DNA of 64,000 bases from Jiangella alba (GTDB taxonomy: Bacteria; Actinomycetota; Actinomycetes; Jiangellales; Jiangellaceae): assembly GCF_900106035.1 (NCBI RefSeq), contig NZ_FNUC01000003.1:1791501-1855500 (forward strand), read 5' to 3'. Of the stretch, positions 42,883 to 49,791 are shown piece after piece. Made by a program: the position numbers and the translations under genes. The notes beneath the pieces were generated by a model that saw nothing but the letters and a program-made list of their open reading frames with translations, had not been told where the DNA came from and ran no database searches. Numbering within the stretch: the first letter of the stretch is position 1; every line of letters starts with the position of its first letter.

Positions 42883-43875
42883 TCAGGCCAGCGCCGCGGC
42901 CACCTTCGGCAGCACCTGCTCGAGGCCGTAGCGGATGCTCAGCGCCGACGGGAAGCCGATGGCCAGGGCCGTCGGCAGGTCCAGGGCGACGTAGCGGCCG
43001 TCGCGCACTGCTGGGACGCGCTGGAACAGCTCGTTCGCCTCCAGCGTCGCCCGCGCCGCCGGCGTGTTGAAGGTCAGCAGCAGCACGTCGGCGTCGAGCA
43101 GTTCCAGCTCCTCCGGGCTGATGACGGCCCGGCCGGGGATGCCGGAGCTGGGCAGGCCGGTGACGGCGGGGGAGAGCTCCATGCCGAGCTGGGCGAGGAA
43201 CTCCGCCGACGCGTCGGCGGTGCTGTTGATGGTGTTGACGGCGCCGTCGGCGGTCACCGGGCCGAGCGTGAACGTCAGCCCGGCCAGCTGCGGGTGCGCG
43301 TCGATCGCGGCGGCGATGGCGTCGTTCGTCTGCCGCAGCTGCCGCTGCGCCTCGTCGGCCCGGCCTAGCGCCTCGCCGACCCGCGTCGTCGTGGTGGTCC
43401 AGTCGTCCTGGTTGTAGCCCTCGGCCCAGGACAGCGTCGGCGCGATCTGGCTGAGCTGGTCGTACTCGTCGGCCAGCCGCTGGCGGTCGGTGGCGAGGAT
43501 GAGGTCCGGCCCCAGCTCGGCGATCGCCTCGTACGGCAGCTCGTTCACGTCGGCGATGTTCAGCTCGTCGCCGCCCAGCTCGGGGAGCACCCACGGCGCC
43601 ACGCCGCCGTCGATGAACTGGCTGAGGTCGGGGCTGAACACCGGCACCACCCCGAGCGCGACGGCCGCGTCGGTGTCGCGGTACTGGCCGACGGACACGA
43701 CCCGCCGCGGCGACACCGGGACCTCGATGGTCCCGAGCGCGCCGGTGACGGAGCGGGTCTCGCCGGACTCCTCGCGGGACGAGCCGCCGCCACATCCAGG
43801 CAGCACGGCGAGCGCCGCGCCCGCGCCCAGGACGGTCAGGGCGGACCGGCGGGAGATCGTCAGGGACTTAGGCAC
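42883..43875 (-). CDS. Ferric-siderophore ABC substrate-binding lipoprotein
   Basis: This 330-residue protein has a signal with a twin-arginine-like SRRSALTVLGAGAALAVLPG followed by Cys28, so it may be a Tat-exported lipoprotein. The mature part is a class III binding fold: RRVVSVGQYRDTDAAVALGV, then AIAELGPDLILATDRQ and LDADVLLLTFNTPA. The GTG at 43875 lies inside an IdeR-like iron box (43868-43886), which suggests iron repression and perhaps a leaderless message. No permease or ATPase gene is adjacent, so it must use components encoded elsewhere. A broken flavin reductase gene overlaps it upstream. Confidence 0.87.
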   Translation of the reverse strand: MPKSLTISRRSALTVLGAGAALAVLPGCGGGSSREESGETRSVTGALGTIEVPVSPRRVVSVGQYRDTDAAVALGVVPVFSPDLSQFIDGGVAPWVLPELGGDELNIADVNELPYEAIAELGPDLILATDRQRLADEYDQLSQIAPTLSWAEGYNQDDWTTTTTRVGEALGRADEAQRQLRQTNDAIAAAIDAHPQLAGLTFTLGPVTADGAVNTINSTADASAEFLAQLGMELSPAVTGLPSSGIPGRAVISPEELELLDADVLLLTFNTPAARATLEANELFQRVPAVRDGRYVALDLPTALAIGFPSALSIRYGLEQVLPKVAAALA

Positions 43876-43886
43876 GCCTAAGCTTA
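43868..43886. promoter_or_regulatory. IdeR/DtxR-type iron box
   Basis: On the minus strand TAAGCTTAGGCGTGCCTAA agrees with the consensus TTAGGTTAGGCTAACCTAA at 14 of 19 positions, with a perfect TTAGGCGTGCCTAA inner palindrome. It spans the GTG start of the siderophore-binding gene and the stop of the flavin reductase remnant. Iron-dependent repression is the expected effect. Confidence 0.7.
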
Positions 43887-44184
43887 TCCAGGGCCACGCG
43901 GCCGTAGACACCGGAGTGGTAGACGAGCGGAACGTGGTCGGCCGTGCTCCACGCCTGGAGCACACGCGCGACGACGAGGTGGTGGTCGCCGGCGGGGTGC
44001 CGGTCGACGATCTCGGCGCGCAGGTGGGCCGGCGCCTCGTCGAGCATCGGCTCGCCGCTGACCATCCGCGACCACCGGCCAGGCCGACGCGGCGGAACGC
44101 GGCCCTGAACGTGGCACCGTCGACGGAGCCGGGCAGCGGCGGTCTGGCAGGTGAGTGTGTCGATCCGGTGGAGTGCGTGGGCAT
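43868..44184 (-). pseudogene. Flavin reductase remnant with internal deletion
   Basis: Two parts of a flavin reductase-like protein are joined out of frame. From ATG 44184 the frame reads SVDGATFRAAFRRVG, the usual N-terminus of these about 170-residue enzymes. Near 44090 the reading must shift to the frame that gives MVSGEPMLDEAPAHLRAEIV, DRHPAGDHHLVVARVLQAW and PLVYHSGVYGRV, the usual C-terminal part, ending at TAA 43868-43870. Roughly 70-80 middle residues with most of the flavin site are missing. It is best read as a deletion derivative. It lies between the SDR gene and the siderophore-binding gene on the same strand, as ferric-siderophore reductases sometimes do. Confidence 0.65.
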
Positions 44185-44210
44185 GGGTGCCCCAGCCGGA
44201 GGTCGAGGGC

Positions 44211-44936
44211 TCAGACGACGCCGGCGCGGATCTGGGCGTCGAGGACGGAGGGGTCGTCGGCGAGGGAGCGTTTGACATGGGCGGACCAGGAGTCGGCGAG
44301 GACCTCGGCGGCGCCGGCGGCGAGGCCGTCCAGCCCGGCCCGGACCGCGTCGGCGGGGTCGCCCTTGGGGCCGTCGTAGCCGGCGCTGAAGTCGGTGTCG
44401 ACGGCGCCGAGGTGCAGGGCCGTGACCTGCGTGCCCTGCGCCGCGAGCTCCAGCCGGACGCCGTTGGTGAGCGCCCACTGGGCCGCCTTCGCCACGTGGT
44501 AGCCGTTCGTGCCCGGGTAGGCGAACCACGACTGCGCCGACAGCACGTTGAGCACCGCGCCGCCGCCGTTGCGGGCCAGCGCCGGGGCGAAGGCGCGCAC
44601 CATCGCGAGCGTGCCCCACAGGTTCGTCTCCAGCTCGGCGCGGAGGTCGGCGACGTCGCTGGTGAGGAGGTTGGTCCAGCGGCTGATGCCGGCGTTGTTC
44701 ACGAGCAGGGTGACGTCGCCGGCCTGCTCGGCGGCGGCCCGCACGCCGGCGTCGTCGGTGATGTCGAGGCGGAGCGGGACGACGCCCGGGAGGTCGATGG
44801 TCTCGGGGCGGCGTGCGGCGGCATAGACGCGGGCCGCGCCGCGCTGCAGGAGGTGGGCGGCGAACAGCCGGCCGAGGCCGCGGTTGGCGCCGGTGACCAG
44901 CGCGACCGCGCCGTCGAGAGAGAAGGTCTGCGTCAT
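44211..44936 (-). CDS. Short-chain dehydrogenase/reductase
   Basis: This 241-residue SDR has TGANRGLGRLFA (residues 14-25), NNAG near 82, the catalytic SAQSWFAYPG serine region and YHVAKAA for the YxxxK pair. The acidic-free cofactor loop AAARRPE suggests NADP, tentatively. ATG at 44936 is used because the longer frame runs through the regulatory region. The gene is divergent from a MerR regulator, and the intergenic region has a MerR-type dyad with a long promoter spacer. Regulation by that protein is likely. Confidence 0.88.
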   Translation of the reverse strand: MTQTFSLDGAVALVTGANRGLGRLFAAHLLQRGAARVYAAARRPETIDLPGVVPLRLDITDDAGVRAAAEQAGDVTLLVNNAGISRWTNLLTSDVADLRAELETNLWGTLAMVRAFAPALARNGGGAVLNVLSAQSWFAYPGTNGYHVAKAAQWALTNGVRLELAAQGTQVTALHLGAVDTDFSAGYDGPKGDPADAVRAGLDGLAAGAAEVLADSWSAHVKRSLADDPSVLDAQIRAGVV

Positions 44937-44943
44937 GTGTGGC

Positions 44944-44976
44944 AGGCTAGAACCTGACGCTGACGTCAGAGTCAAG
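44944..44976 (-). promoter_or_regulatory. MerR-type operator and promoter for the SDR gene
   Basis: A dyad centred on CTGACGTCAG (44960-44969), extended by CTTGACT and CGTCAGG, overlaps a -35-like TTGACT (44975-44970 on the minus strand). A TAGCCT -10-like element (44949-44944) follows a spacer of about 20 bp. An over-long spacer with a dyad inside it is the hallmark of promoters activated by MerR proteins. The divergent MerR gene starts 16 bp away. Confidence 0.6.
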
Positions 44977-44991
44977 TCCGGAGGAGAAGCC

Positions 44992-45339
44992 ATGCGCATC
45001 GGTGAGGTCGCGCGGCGGTCCGGGGTCAGCGTGCGGGCGCTGCGCTACTACGAGCAGCAGGGCCTGCTGACGTCCCGGCGCACGTCCGGCGGCCAGCGCG
45101 ACTACGCCGACGACGCCGTCGGGCGGGTGCGCTTCTTCCAGCAGCTCTACGCGGCCGGCCTGTCCAGCCGCCGCATCGCCGAGCTGCTGCCCTGCGTCGA
45201 CACCGGCACGACCACCGCCGCCCAGCGGGCCATGCTCGACGACGAGCGGGCCCGCATCGCCGAGCGCATCTCCGCGCTGCACACCGCCCTCGACCGCCTC
45301 GACGACCTCATCGTCGCGGCCGACGCCCGGCGCGGCTGA
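44992..45339 (+). CDS. MerR-family transcriptional regulator
   Basis: This 115-residue regulator has the winged helix MRIGEVARRSGVSVRALRYY at its start (ATG 44992, GGAGGAGAAGC upstream) and a coiled-coil helix ERISALHTALDRLDDLIVAA at the end. There is a single Cys (LLPCVDTG) and no metal-binding Cys set, so it more likely responds to an organic ligand or redox signal. Divergent placement next to an SDR gene with a MerR-type dyad suggests it controls that gene and itself. Confidence 0.9.
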   Translation: MRIGEVARRSGVSVRALRYYEQQGLLTSRRTSGGQRDYADDAVGRVRFFQQLYAAGLSSRRIAELLPCVDTGTTTAAQRAMLDDERARIAERISALHTALDRLDDLIVAADARRG

Positions 45340-45444
45340 GCGCCGGCGGAGTGCCGGCGGAGTGCTCGGCCCGGGCGTGGGTACTCGACAGTGAGCGCCG
45401 GCCGAGCCGCGAGGTAAGAGCGGGAGACCGGGTTTCAGGCGGCC

Positions 45445-45459
45445 CCTGCCGGGGGCAGG
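45445..45459. terminator. Short GC hairpin between convergent genes
   Basis: CCTGCC-GGG-GGCAGG forms a 6-bp perfect stem with a 3-base loop, 105 bp after the MerR stop and 2 bp from the stop of the next, convergent gene. There is no clear U-tract. It may act as a weak terminator for either side. Confidence 0.3.
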
Positions 45460-45461
45460 CG

Positions 45462-45851
45462 TCAAGCAGACCGCGGCTGGTCCCACCTGCCGCCGGCGCT
45501 CGCGCGCCGGACGGCCCGTTCGAGCGCGTCGACGACGCCCGCGGGCGAGCAGACGACGTCGGCGCGCGACCACGGGCCCTCGGGCGACGGCGGTCCGCAC
45601 AGCACGAGCGGGGCCCCGGCCACCACGGCGCACAGGAACGGACGGTCGCGGCCGGCCGGCGGGCCCGGGCGCTCGCGGACGTGCACGTGCACGTCGGCCA
45701 GGTGGTCGGCCAGCGGGCAGGTGCCGCCCATCGCGAGGGTGCAGCGCTCGCCGCCGCGGCAGCCGTCGACGGTGTGCCCGGCGTGGCGCAGCCGGTCGGC
45801 GACGTCGGCCGCGTCGCCGCCGGGGGTGGTGGCCGACAACAGGACCCGCAT
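45462..45851 (-). CDS. Hypothetical protein with Cys-rich segment
   Basis: This 129-residue protein opens MRVLLSATTPGGDAADVADR with a Rossmann-like or response-regulator-like strand and helix. It then has a Cys/His-rich centre (CRGGERC, GGTCPLADHLADVHVHVR) and LVLCGPP, VVCSPAGVVDALERAV. I do not recognise a named family. The Cys/His stretch could bind a metal. ATG at 45851 has GGAGGT 7 bp upstream, so a longer GTG start is less likely. It is convergent with the MerR gene. Confidence 0.65.
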   Translation of the reverse strand: MRVLLSATTPGGDAADVADRLRHAGHTVDGCRGGERCTLAMGGTCPLADHLADVHVHVRERPGPPAGRDRPFLCAVVAGAPLVLCGPPSPEGPWSRADVVCSPAGVVDALERAVRRASAGGRWDQPRSA

Positions 45852-45940
45852 GGGAATCACCTCCGGGACACTTCCGACGCTATGCGCACGGCGGCAGCCC
45901 GGCCCAGGGTCGTTGGCGCTCGTCCGGCGGGACGAACGGC

Positions 45941-46717
45941 CTACGGCTCGGGCAGGACGGCGCGCTGCTGCAGCAGCTGTGCCACGACCCGCTCGGACAG
46001 CTCCAGTCCGCCCGGCGACGACTCGAACGGCGGCTGCTGGCGGTCGTCGCCGTGGACCTCGCGGTGCAGGCGCTCCATGTCCTCGTCGAGCTTGGCCGCG
46101 GTGGTGGCGGCCTCGTGCAGGCTGAGCAGCAGCGCGTCGGGCACCTGTTTGTCGTACTTGTAGTAGATCTTGTGCTCGAGGCTGGCCCAGAAGTCCATGG
46201 CGATGGTGCGGAACTGCACCTCGACGGGCACCGGCGTCGGCCCGTCGGACAGGAACACCGGCACCTCGACGATGGCGTGCAGGCTGCGGTAGCCGTTGGG
46301 CTTGGGGTTCTGGATGTAGTCCTTCACCGTGACGACGTGGATGTCGTGCTGGCCGGTCAGCAGGTCGAACACCCGGTACGCGTCGGAGACGAACGAGCAG
46401 GTGACGCGGACGCCGGCGATGTCGGTGATCTGATCGCGCAGTTGCTCGAACGTCGGCTCGCAGCCCTTGCGCCGCGCCTTCTCCAGCACCCCCTCGGGCG
46501 TCTTCAGCCGCGCCGAGACGTGCTCGATGGGGTTGTAGACGTGGACGGTGCGGAACTCCTCCTGGAGGATGCGCACCTTCGTGGTGATCTCGTCCATGCC
46601 GAACTTGTAGGAGAGCATGAACCGCGAGAACTCGTCGCGCAGTTGCCGGAACTCGGCGACGACGTTCGCGGGCAGCACGGCGGTGTCGTCGGGGGCCGGG
46701 AGGGCTGGTTCGTCCAT
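45941..46717 (-). CDS. Small alarmone synthetase (RelA/SpoT synthetase domain)
   Basis: This 258-residue protein consists of a single RelA_SpoT synthetase domain with flanking helices. There is no HD hydrolase, TGS or ACT domain. Core motifs are DIAGVRVTCSFVSDAYRVFD, VVTVKDYIQNPKPNGYRSLH, VPVEVQFRTIAMDFWASLEH and KIYYKY. It should transfer pyrophosphate from ATP to GDP or GTP to make (pp)pGpp, acting as a stand-alone stress synthetase. It is divergent from a methyltransferase gene with 44 bp between. The control of this gene cannot be read here. Confidence 0.92.
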   Translation of the reverse strand: MDEPALPAPDDTAVLPANVVAEFRQLRDEFSRFMLSYKFGMDEITTKVRILQEEFRTVHVYNPIEHVSARLKTPEGVLEKARRKGCEPTFEQLRDQITDIAGVRVTCSFVSDAYRVFDLLTGQHDIHVVTVKDYIQNPKPNGYRSLHAIVEVPVFLSDGPTPVPVEVQFRTIAMDFWASLEHKIYYKYDKQVPDALLLSLHEAATTAAKLDEDMERLHREVHGDDRQQPPFESSPGGLELSERVVAQLLQQRAVLPEP

Positions 46718-46761
46718 CGCTTTCGATCGTATGCGAGCCGCGAGCCGCTACGGTCTGAGCC

Positions 46762-47520
46762 GTGGCCTTCGACTACGACGCGGAGATGCGCTACCTCGAC
46801 CCGCCGTACCGCGCCGCGCTCGGCCTGGGCTGCGCCGACCACGTGCTCGACGTCGGGTGCGGGTCGGGCCGGACGACGTGCGACGCGGCGGGCGTGGCGG
46901 TGGACGGGACGGTGCTCGGCGTGGACGTGTCGGCGGCGCGCGTCGACGAGGCGCGCGGGCGGGCCGCCGCCGAGGGGCTGCGCAACGTCGCGTTCGAGGT
47001 GGCCGACGCGCAGGCACACGCGTTCGCCGGCGCGCGGTTCGACCTGGTGATGAGCCGGTTCGGGACGATGTTCTTCGCCGACCCGGCGGCCGCGTTCGCC
47101 AACCTGGCCCGCGCGACGCGGCCGGGTGGGCGGCTGGCGATGATGGTCTGGCAGGGCCGCGCCGCCAACGCGTGGGCGGGCCCGCTGCTCGACGCCGTCG
47201 CGGGGGAGACGCGGGCACGCGACGACGACGGCGCGTTCTCGCTGGCCGCGCCCGAGGCGACCCACGCGCTGCTCGCGGCGGCCGGGTTCCGCGACGTCGC
47301 GCTCACCGACGTGGCGCGGCCGGTCTGGTACGGCGCCGACGCCGACGCGGCGCTGGCCGCGGTGCTGCAGCTGAGCGAGCCGCGGGCGGAGCTGGCCCGG
47401 CTCGACGGCGACGAGCGGATCCGCGGCCACGAGCGGCTGCGCGACCACGTCGCCGCCCACGCGACCCCGGACGGCGTGCTGTTCGACGCCCGCGCGTGGA
47501 TCGTCCGCGCCCGGCGCTGA
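46762..47520 (+). CDS. SAM-dependent methyltransferase, class I
   Basis: This 252-residue methyltransferase has motif I VLDVGCGSGRTTCDAA (near residue 29), ADAQAHAFAGARFDLVMSRF with the acidic loop and post-motifs, and LARATRPGGRLAMMVWQG typical of the UbiE/Coq5-like group. The start is GTG after a short leader. It would methylate a small molecule. It is divergent from the alarmone synthetase and its 3' side is followed by a composite dyad at 47586-47622. No partner gene suggests a substrate. Confidence 0.87.
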   Translation: MAFDYDAEMRYLDPPYRAALGLGCADHVLDVGCGSGRTTCDAAGVAVDGTVLGVDVSAARVDEARGRAAAEGLRNVAFEVADAQAHAFAGARFDLVMSRFGTMFFADPAAAFANLARATRPGGRLAMMVWQGRAANAWAGPLLDAVAGETRARDDDGAFSLAAPEATHALLAAAGFRDVALTDVARPVWYGADADAALAAVLQLSEPRAELARLDGDERIRGHERLRDHVAAHATPDGVLFDARAWIVRARR

Positions 47521-47559
47521 CCAAAAGGGGGTGAGTGCGCGAGTGACGTCGCGTAGGCC

Positions 47560-47694
47560 TCAGATGATGGGCATGCCCGCGGCGGGGTGACACTCTTGCC
47601 AACAGTTGGCGCTGAGGTCACCGCGCCGGAACAGCACTCCCGGCGGGCAGGCCGGGTCCAGGACGTGCCGCCTGACCGCGTCCCGGCCAGCCAC
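47560..47694 (-). CDS. Possible small Cys-containing ORF (44 aa)
   Basis: GTG 47694, with AGGTG 8 bp upstream, opens a 44-residue frame ending GDLSANCWQECHPAAGMPII. It contains three Cys and is not similar to a named family. The frame overlaps the composite dyad at 47586-47622, and the residues GDLSANCWQECH are encoded by that dyad, so the protein reading may be accidental. It sits between convergent genes, and its translation is unproven. Confidence 0.2.
   Translation of the reverse strand: MAGRDAVRRHVLDPACPPGVLFRRGDLSANCWQECHPAAGMPII
47586..47622. promoter_or_regulatory. Composite dyad, copy 2 of the motif at 9843-9881
   Basis: Edges GGTGAC (47586-47591) and GTCACC (47617-47622), and a core GCCAAC-A-GTTGGC (47598-47610), share one centre at 47604. 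Both pairs are perfect, and only the 6-bp spacers differ. The core plus the following GCTG is shared with the dyad at 9843-9881. Its location between convergent genes means it could be a protein-binding or recombination site, or a transcript-end structure. Confidence 0.55.
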
Positions 47695-47750
47695 GCCGTG
47701 CGCACCTGCGCCGGGCTGATCGGCCGGCGCGCATCGCAAGATCAACAGAC

Positions 47751-48509
47751 CTACGGATCTAGGGGCCCGACGACGGTCCAGTCGAGGAACTTGGCGGTGC
47801 GGTGGTCGCCGGACGAGCGGCCGGTCAGTCGCCGCCGCACCCACGGCGCCACGTACCGGCGGTAGTACCGGACGTTCTCGGCGAGGCCCGGCGCGGTGCG
47901 GGCCGCCCCGGCCGGCGCCATCCACGCCGGCGGGTACGACGCGCCCAGCGTCGTCAGCACGCGGGCCGCGACCCGGTGGTGGCCGGCGGTGTTGAGGTGC
48001 AGCCGGTCGTCGGACCAGTAGTCGGCCCGGGCCAGCTCGGCGTCGCTCCAGTTGTCCGCGAACGCGACGTCGTACCGCGCGGTCAGCTCCCGCGCCACGA
48101 CCGTCAGCAGGTCGCCGAGGCGCTGGATGCGCCGTCCCATCGGCAGCCCGCCGCTGGGGTTGCCGCCGCTGAGGATGATCGGCCGCACGCCGTTCTCGAG
48201 GCAGCGCAGGATGACGTGCTCGGTGAGCGCGCGCAGCCGGTCGAGGTCGGCGCGCAGGCGCATGAGGTCGTTGCCGCCGCCGTTGAAGGTGAGCGCCGTC
48301 GGCTCCAGCGCCAGCGCCGGCTCGAGCTGCTCGTCGACGATCTGCCCGGCCAGCCGGCCGCGGATGGCGAGGTTGGCGTACTCGACCGGTTCGCCGAGGT
48401 GGCGGGCCAGCCCGCCGGCCAGGAGGTCGGCCCACCCGCGGGGTGTGCCGCCGGGGAGTTCGTCGCCCACGCCCTCGGTGAAGCTGTCGCCGATGGAGAC
48501 CAGCCGCAT
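47751..48509 (-). CDS. SGNH-family hydrolase/esterase
   Basis: This 252-residue GDSL-type hydrolase has the block I motif RLVSIGDSFTEGVGDEL, block III FNGGGNDLMRL and the C-terminal YWSDDRLHLNTAGHHRVAAR holding the Asp-x-x-His pair. The protein has no signal peptide and would act on an ester or acyl group in the cytosol. ATG 48509 gives the usual short family N-terminus, and ATG 48527 adds six residues. It is divergent from the ArsR-type regulator at 48618, so the promoter there could affect both. Confidence 0.88.
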   Translation of the reverse strand: MRLVSIGDSFTEGVGDELPGGTPRGWADLLAGGLARHLGEPVEYANLAIRGRLAGQIVDEQLEPALALEPTALTFNGGGNDLMRLRADLDRLRALTEHVILRCLENGVRPIILSGGNPSGGLPMGRRIQRLGDLLTVVARELTARYDVAFADNWSDAELARADYWSDDRLHLNTAGHHRVAARVLTTLGASYPPAWMAPAGAARTAPGLAENVRYYRRYVAPWVRRRLTGRSSGDHRTAKFLDWTVVGPLDP

Positions 48510-48553
48510 GGCCTCAGTATCGGTCATCGCCCGAATCGGTCGCGCCCGACCCC

Positions 48554-48609
48554 TTGACGGCTTTCGTCGGCATCGATAGTTTTTCGACCACCATCGAATT
48601 TCTACCGAT
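48554..48609 (+). promoter_or_regulatory. Promoter with overlapping ArsR-type dyad
   Basis: TTGACG (48554-48559) and TAGTTT (48577-48582), with a 17-bp spacer, look like a -35/-10 pair. They overlap an inverted repeat, ATCGATAGTTTTTCGA (48572-48587) and TCGAATTTCTACCGAT (48594-48609), in which 12 of 16 positions are symmetric, separated by CCACCA. The repeat ends 8 bp before the ATG of the ArsR-type gene. Autoregulation is the simplest reading. Confidence 0.65.
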
Positions 48610-48617
48610 TGGTGACC

Positions 48618-49709
48618 ATGAAGTTGATCAAAGGCACCGACGCGCAGGCCGTGGACCGCGGGTTCGACGGCGACGTGCGGGTCGACGCCTCGGTCTGCTA
48701 CGACTTCGTGGTCAGCCTGCGGGCCCTGCACAACCCGCGCACCTTCACGCGGTCGCGTCGTTGGAGCGCGGAACAGCTGGAACGGCTGGGTGACGAGCAC
48801 ACCGAGGCGGCCAGGTTCCTGTTCCAGGGGTTCGACACCGCGCTGGGGTACGGGGCGATCCGCATCATCGCGGACCTCCCGCCCGGCGCCGGGCCGCGCG
48901 ACCTGATCGACGCCGTCGCGGCCCGGCCGGCCGCGGACCTCGCCATGCTCATGCTCGACGACGGCGAGGCCGACGCGGAGCGGCTCGCGGCGTACCGCGA
49001 GGTGCTGGACGGCGACGCGAAGCGGGCGACGACGGCGGTGGCCGGCCTGCTGCCCGGCTGGGCGGCGCGGTGCCGCCGCGTGCTCCGCGAGCCCGGCGTC
49101 GTCCAGGCCGAGCTGGTCGCCGTGCTGGGCGGCTACCTCGACCGGGTGTTCGCCGAGCAGGCCGACGACCTCACGGTGCTGCTCGACGAGGCCGCCGGCG
49201 CGGCGCGGGCGATGCTCGACGTGGTGCCGGCGCCGACGGTGATCGAGCAGCTGACCGGCGGCTACACCCTCGGCGAGGACCTGGACCTGCGGTCGGTGAC
49301 GCTGGCGCCGTCGGTCTTCGCGCACCCCTACATGTCCGCACGCGTCGACCAGGCCGCGCGCGCGGCGCTGGTCGTGTACGGCGTGCCGAGCGCCTTCTTC
49401 GACGGGTACGACCCGGTGCCGATCCGCCAGGACCTCGTCACGGCGCTCAAGGCCATGTCCGATCCGAACCGGCTGGCGCTGCTGCGCATGCTGGCGGAGC
49501 GGCCCATGTACGCCGCCGAACTGGCCGCGCAGCTGCGGCTCGGGCAGCCGACGGTGCACCACCACGTGCACCGGCTGCGGGCGGCGGGCCTGGTGCGGCA
49601 GGAACGCGACCGGGTGGGGACGCGCTACTCGCTGCGCACCGAGGCGACGGCGGAGCTCATCCGCTCGATCGAGGACTGGATCTTCGGCAGCACCGACCGG
49701 AGGTCGTGA
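48618..49709 (+). CDS. ArsR-type regulator with DUF5937-like N-terminal domain
   Basis: This 363-residue regulator has an N-terminal helical domain of about 270 residues (GRVTM-free start, then FDGDVRVDASVCYDFVVSLR) of the DUF5937 sort. The C-terminal winged helix reads LKAMSDPNRLALLRMLAERP, then QLRLGQPTVHHHVHRLRAAG. The DNA-binding part is ArsR-like. It probably senses a ligand through the large domain and represses the operon downstream. The ATG 48618 is chosen after the dyad; GTG 48612 is possible. It heads the plus-strand cluster to 56840, with 82 bp before the binding-protein gene. Confidence 0.82.
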   Translation: MKLIKGTDAQAVDRGFDGDVRVDASVCYDFVVSLRALHNPRTFTRSRRWSAEQLERLGDEHTEAARFLFQGFDTALGYGAIRIIADLPPGAGPRDLIDAVAARPAADLAMLMLDDGEADAERLAAYREVLDGDAKRATTAVAGLLPGWAARCRRVLREPGVVQAELVAVLGGYLDRVFAEQADDLTVLLDEAAGAARAMLDVVPAPTVIEQLTGGYTLGEDLDLRSVTLAPSVFAHPYMSARVDQAARAALVVYGVPSAFFDGYDPVPIRQDLVTALKAMSDPNRLALLRMLAERPMYAAELAAQLRLGQPTVHHHVHRLRAAGLVRQERDRVGTRYSLRTEATAELIRSIEDWIFGSTDRRS

Positions 49710-49791
49710 CGCCAGGGGCCGGCGCCCACGGGGGCGGTGGGCCGGCTCAACCATTCACCCGGAAGAACGCTTCGTTCCCAGGGAGACCATC

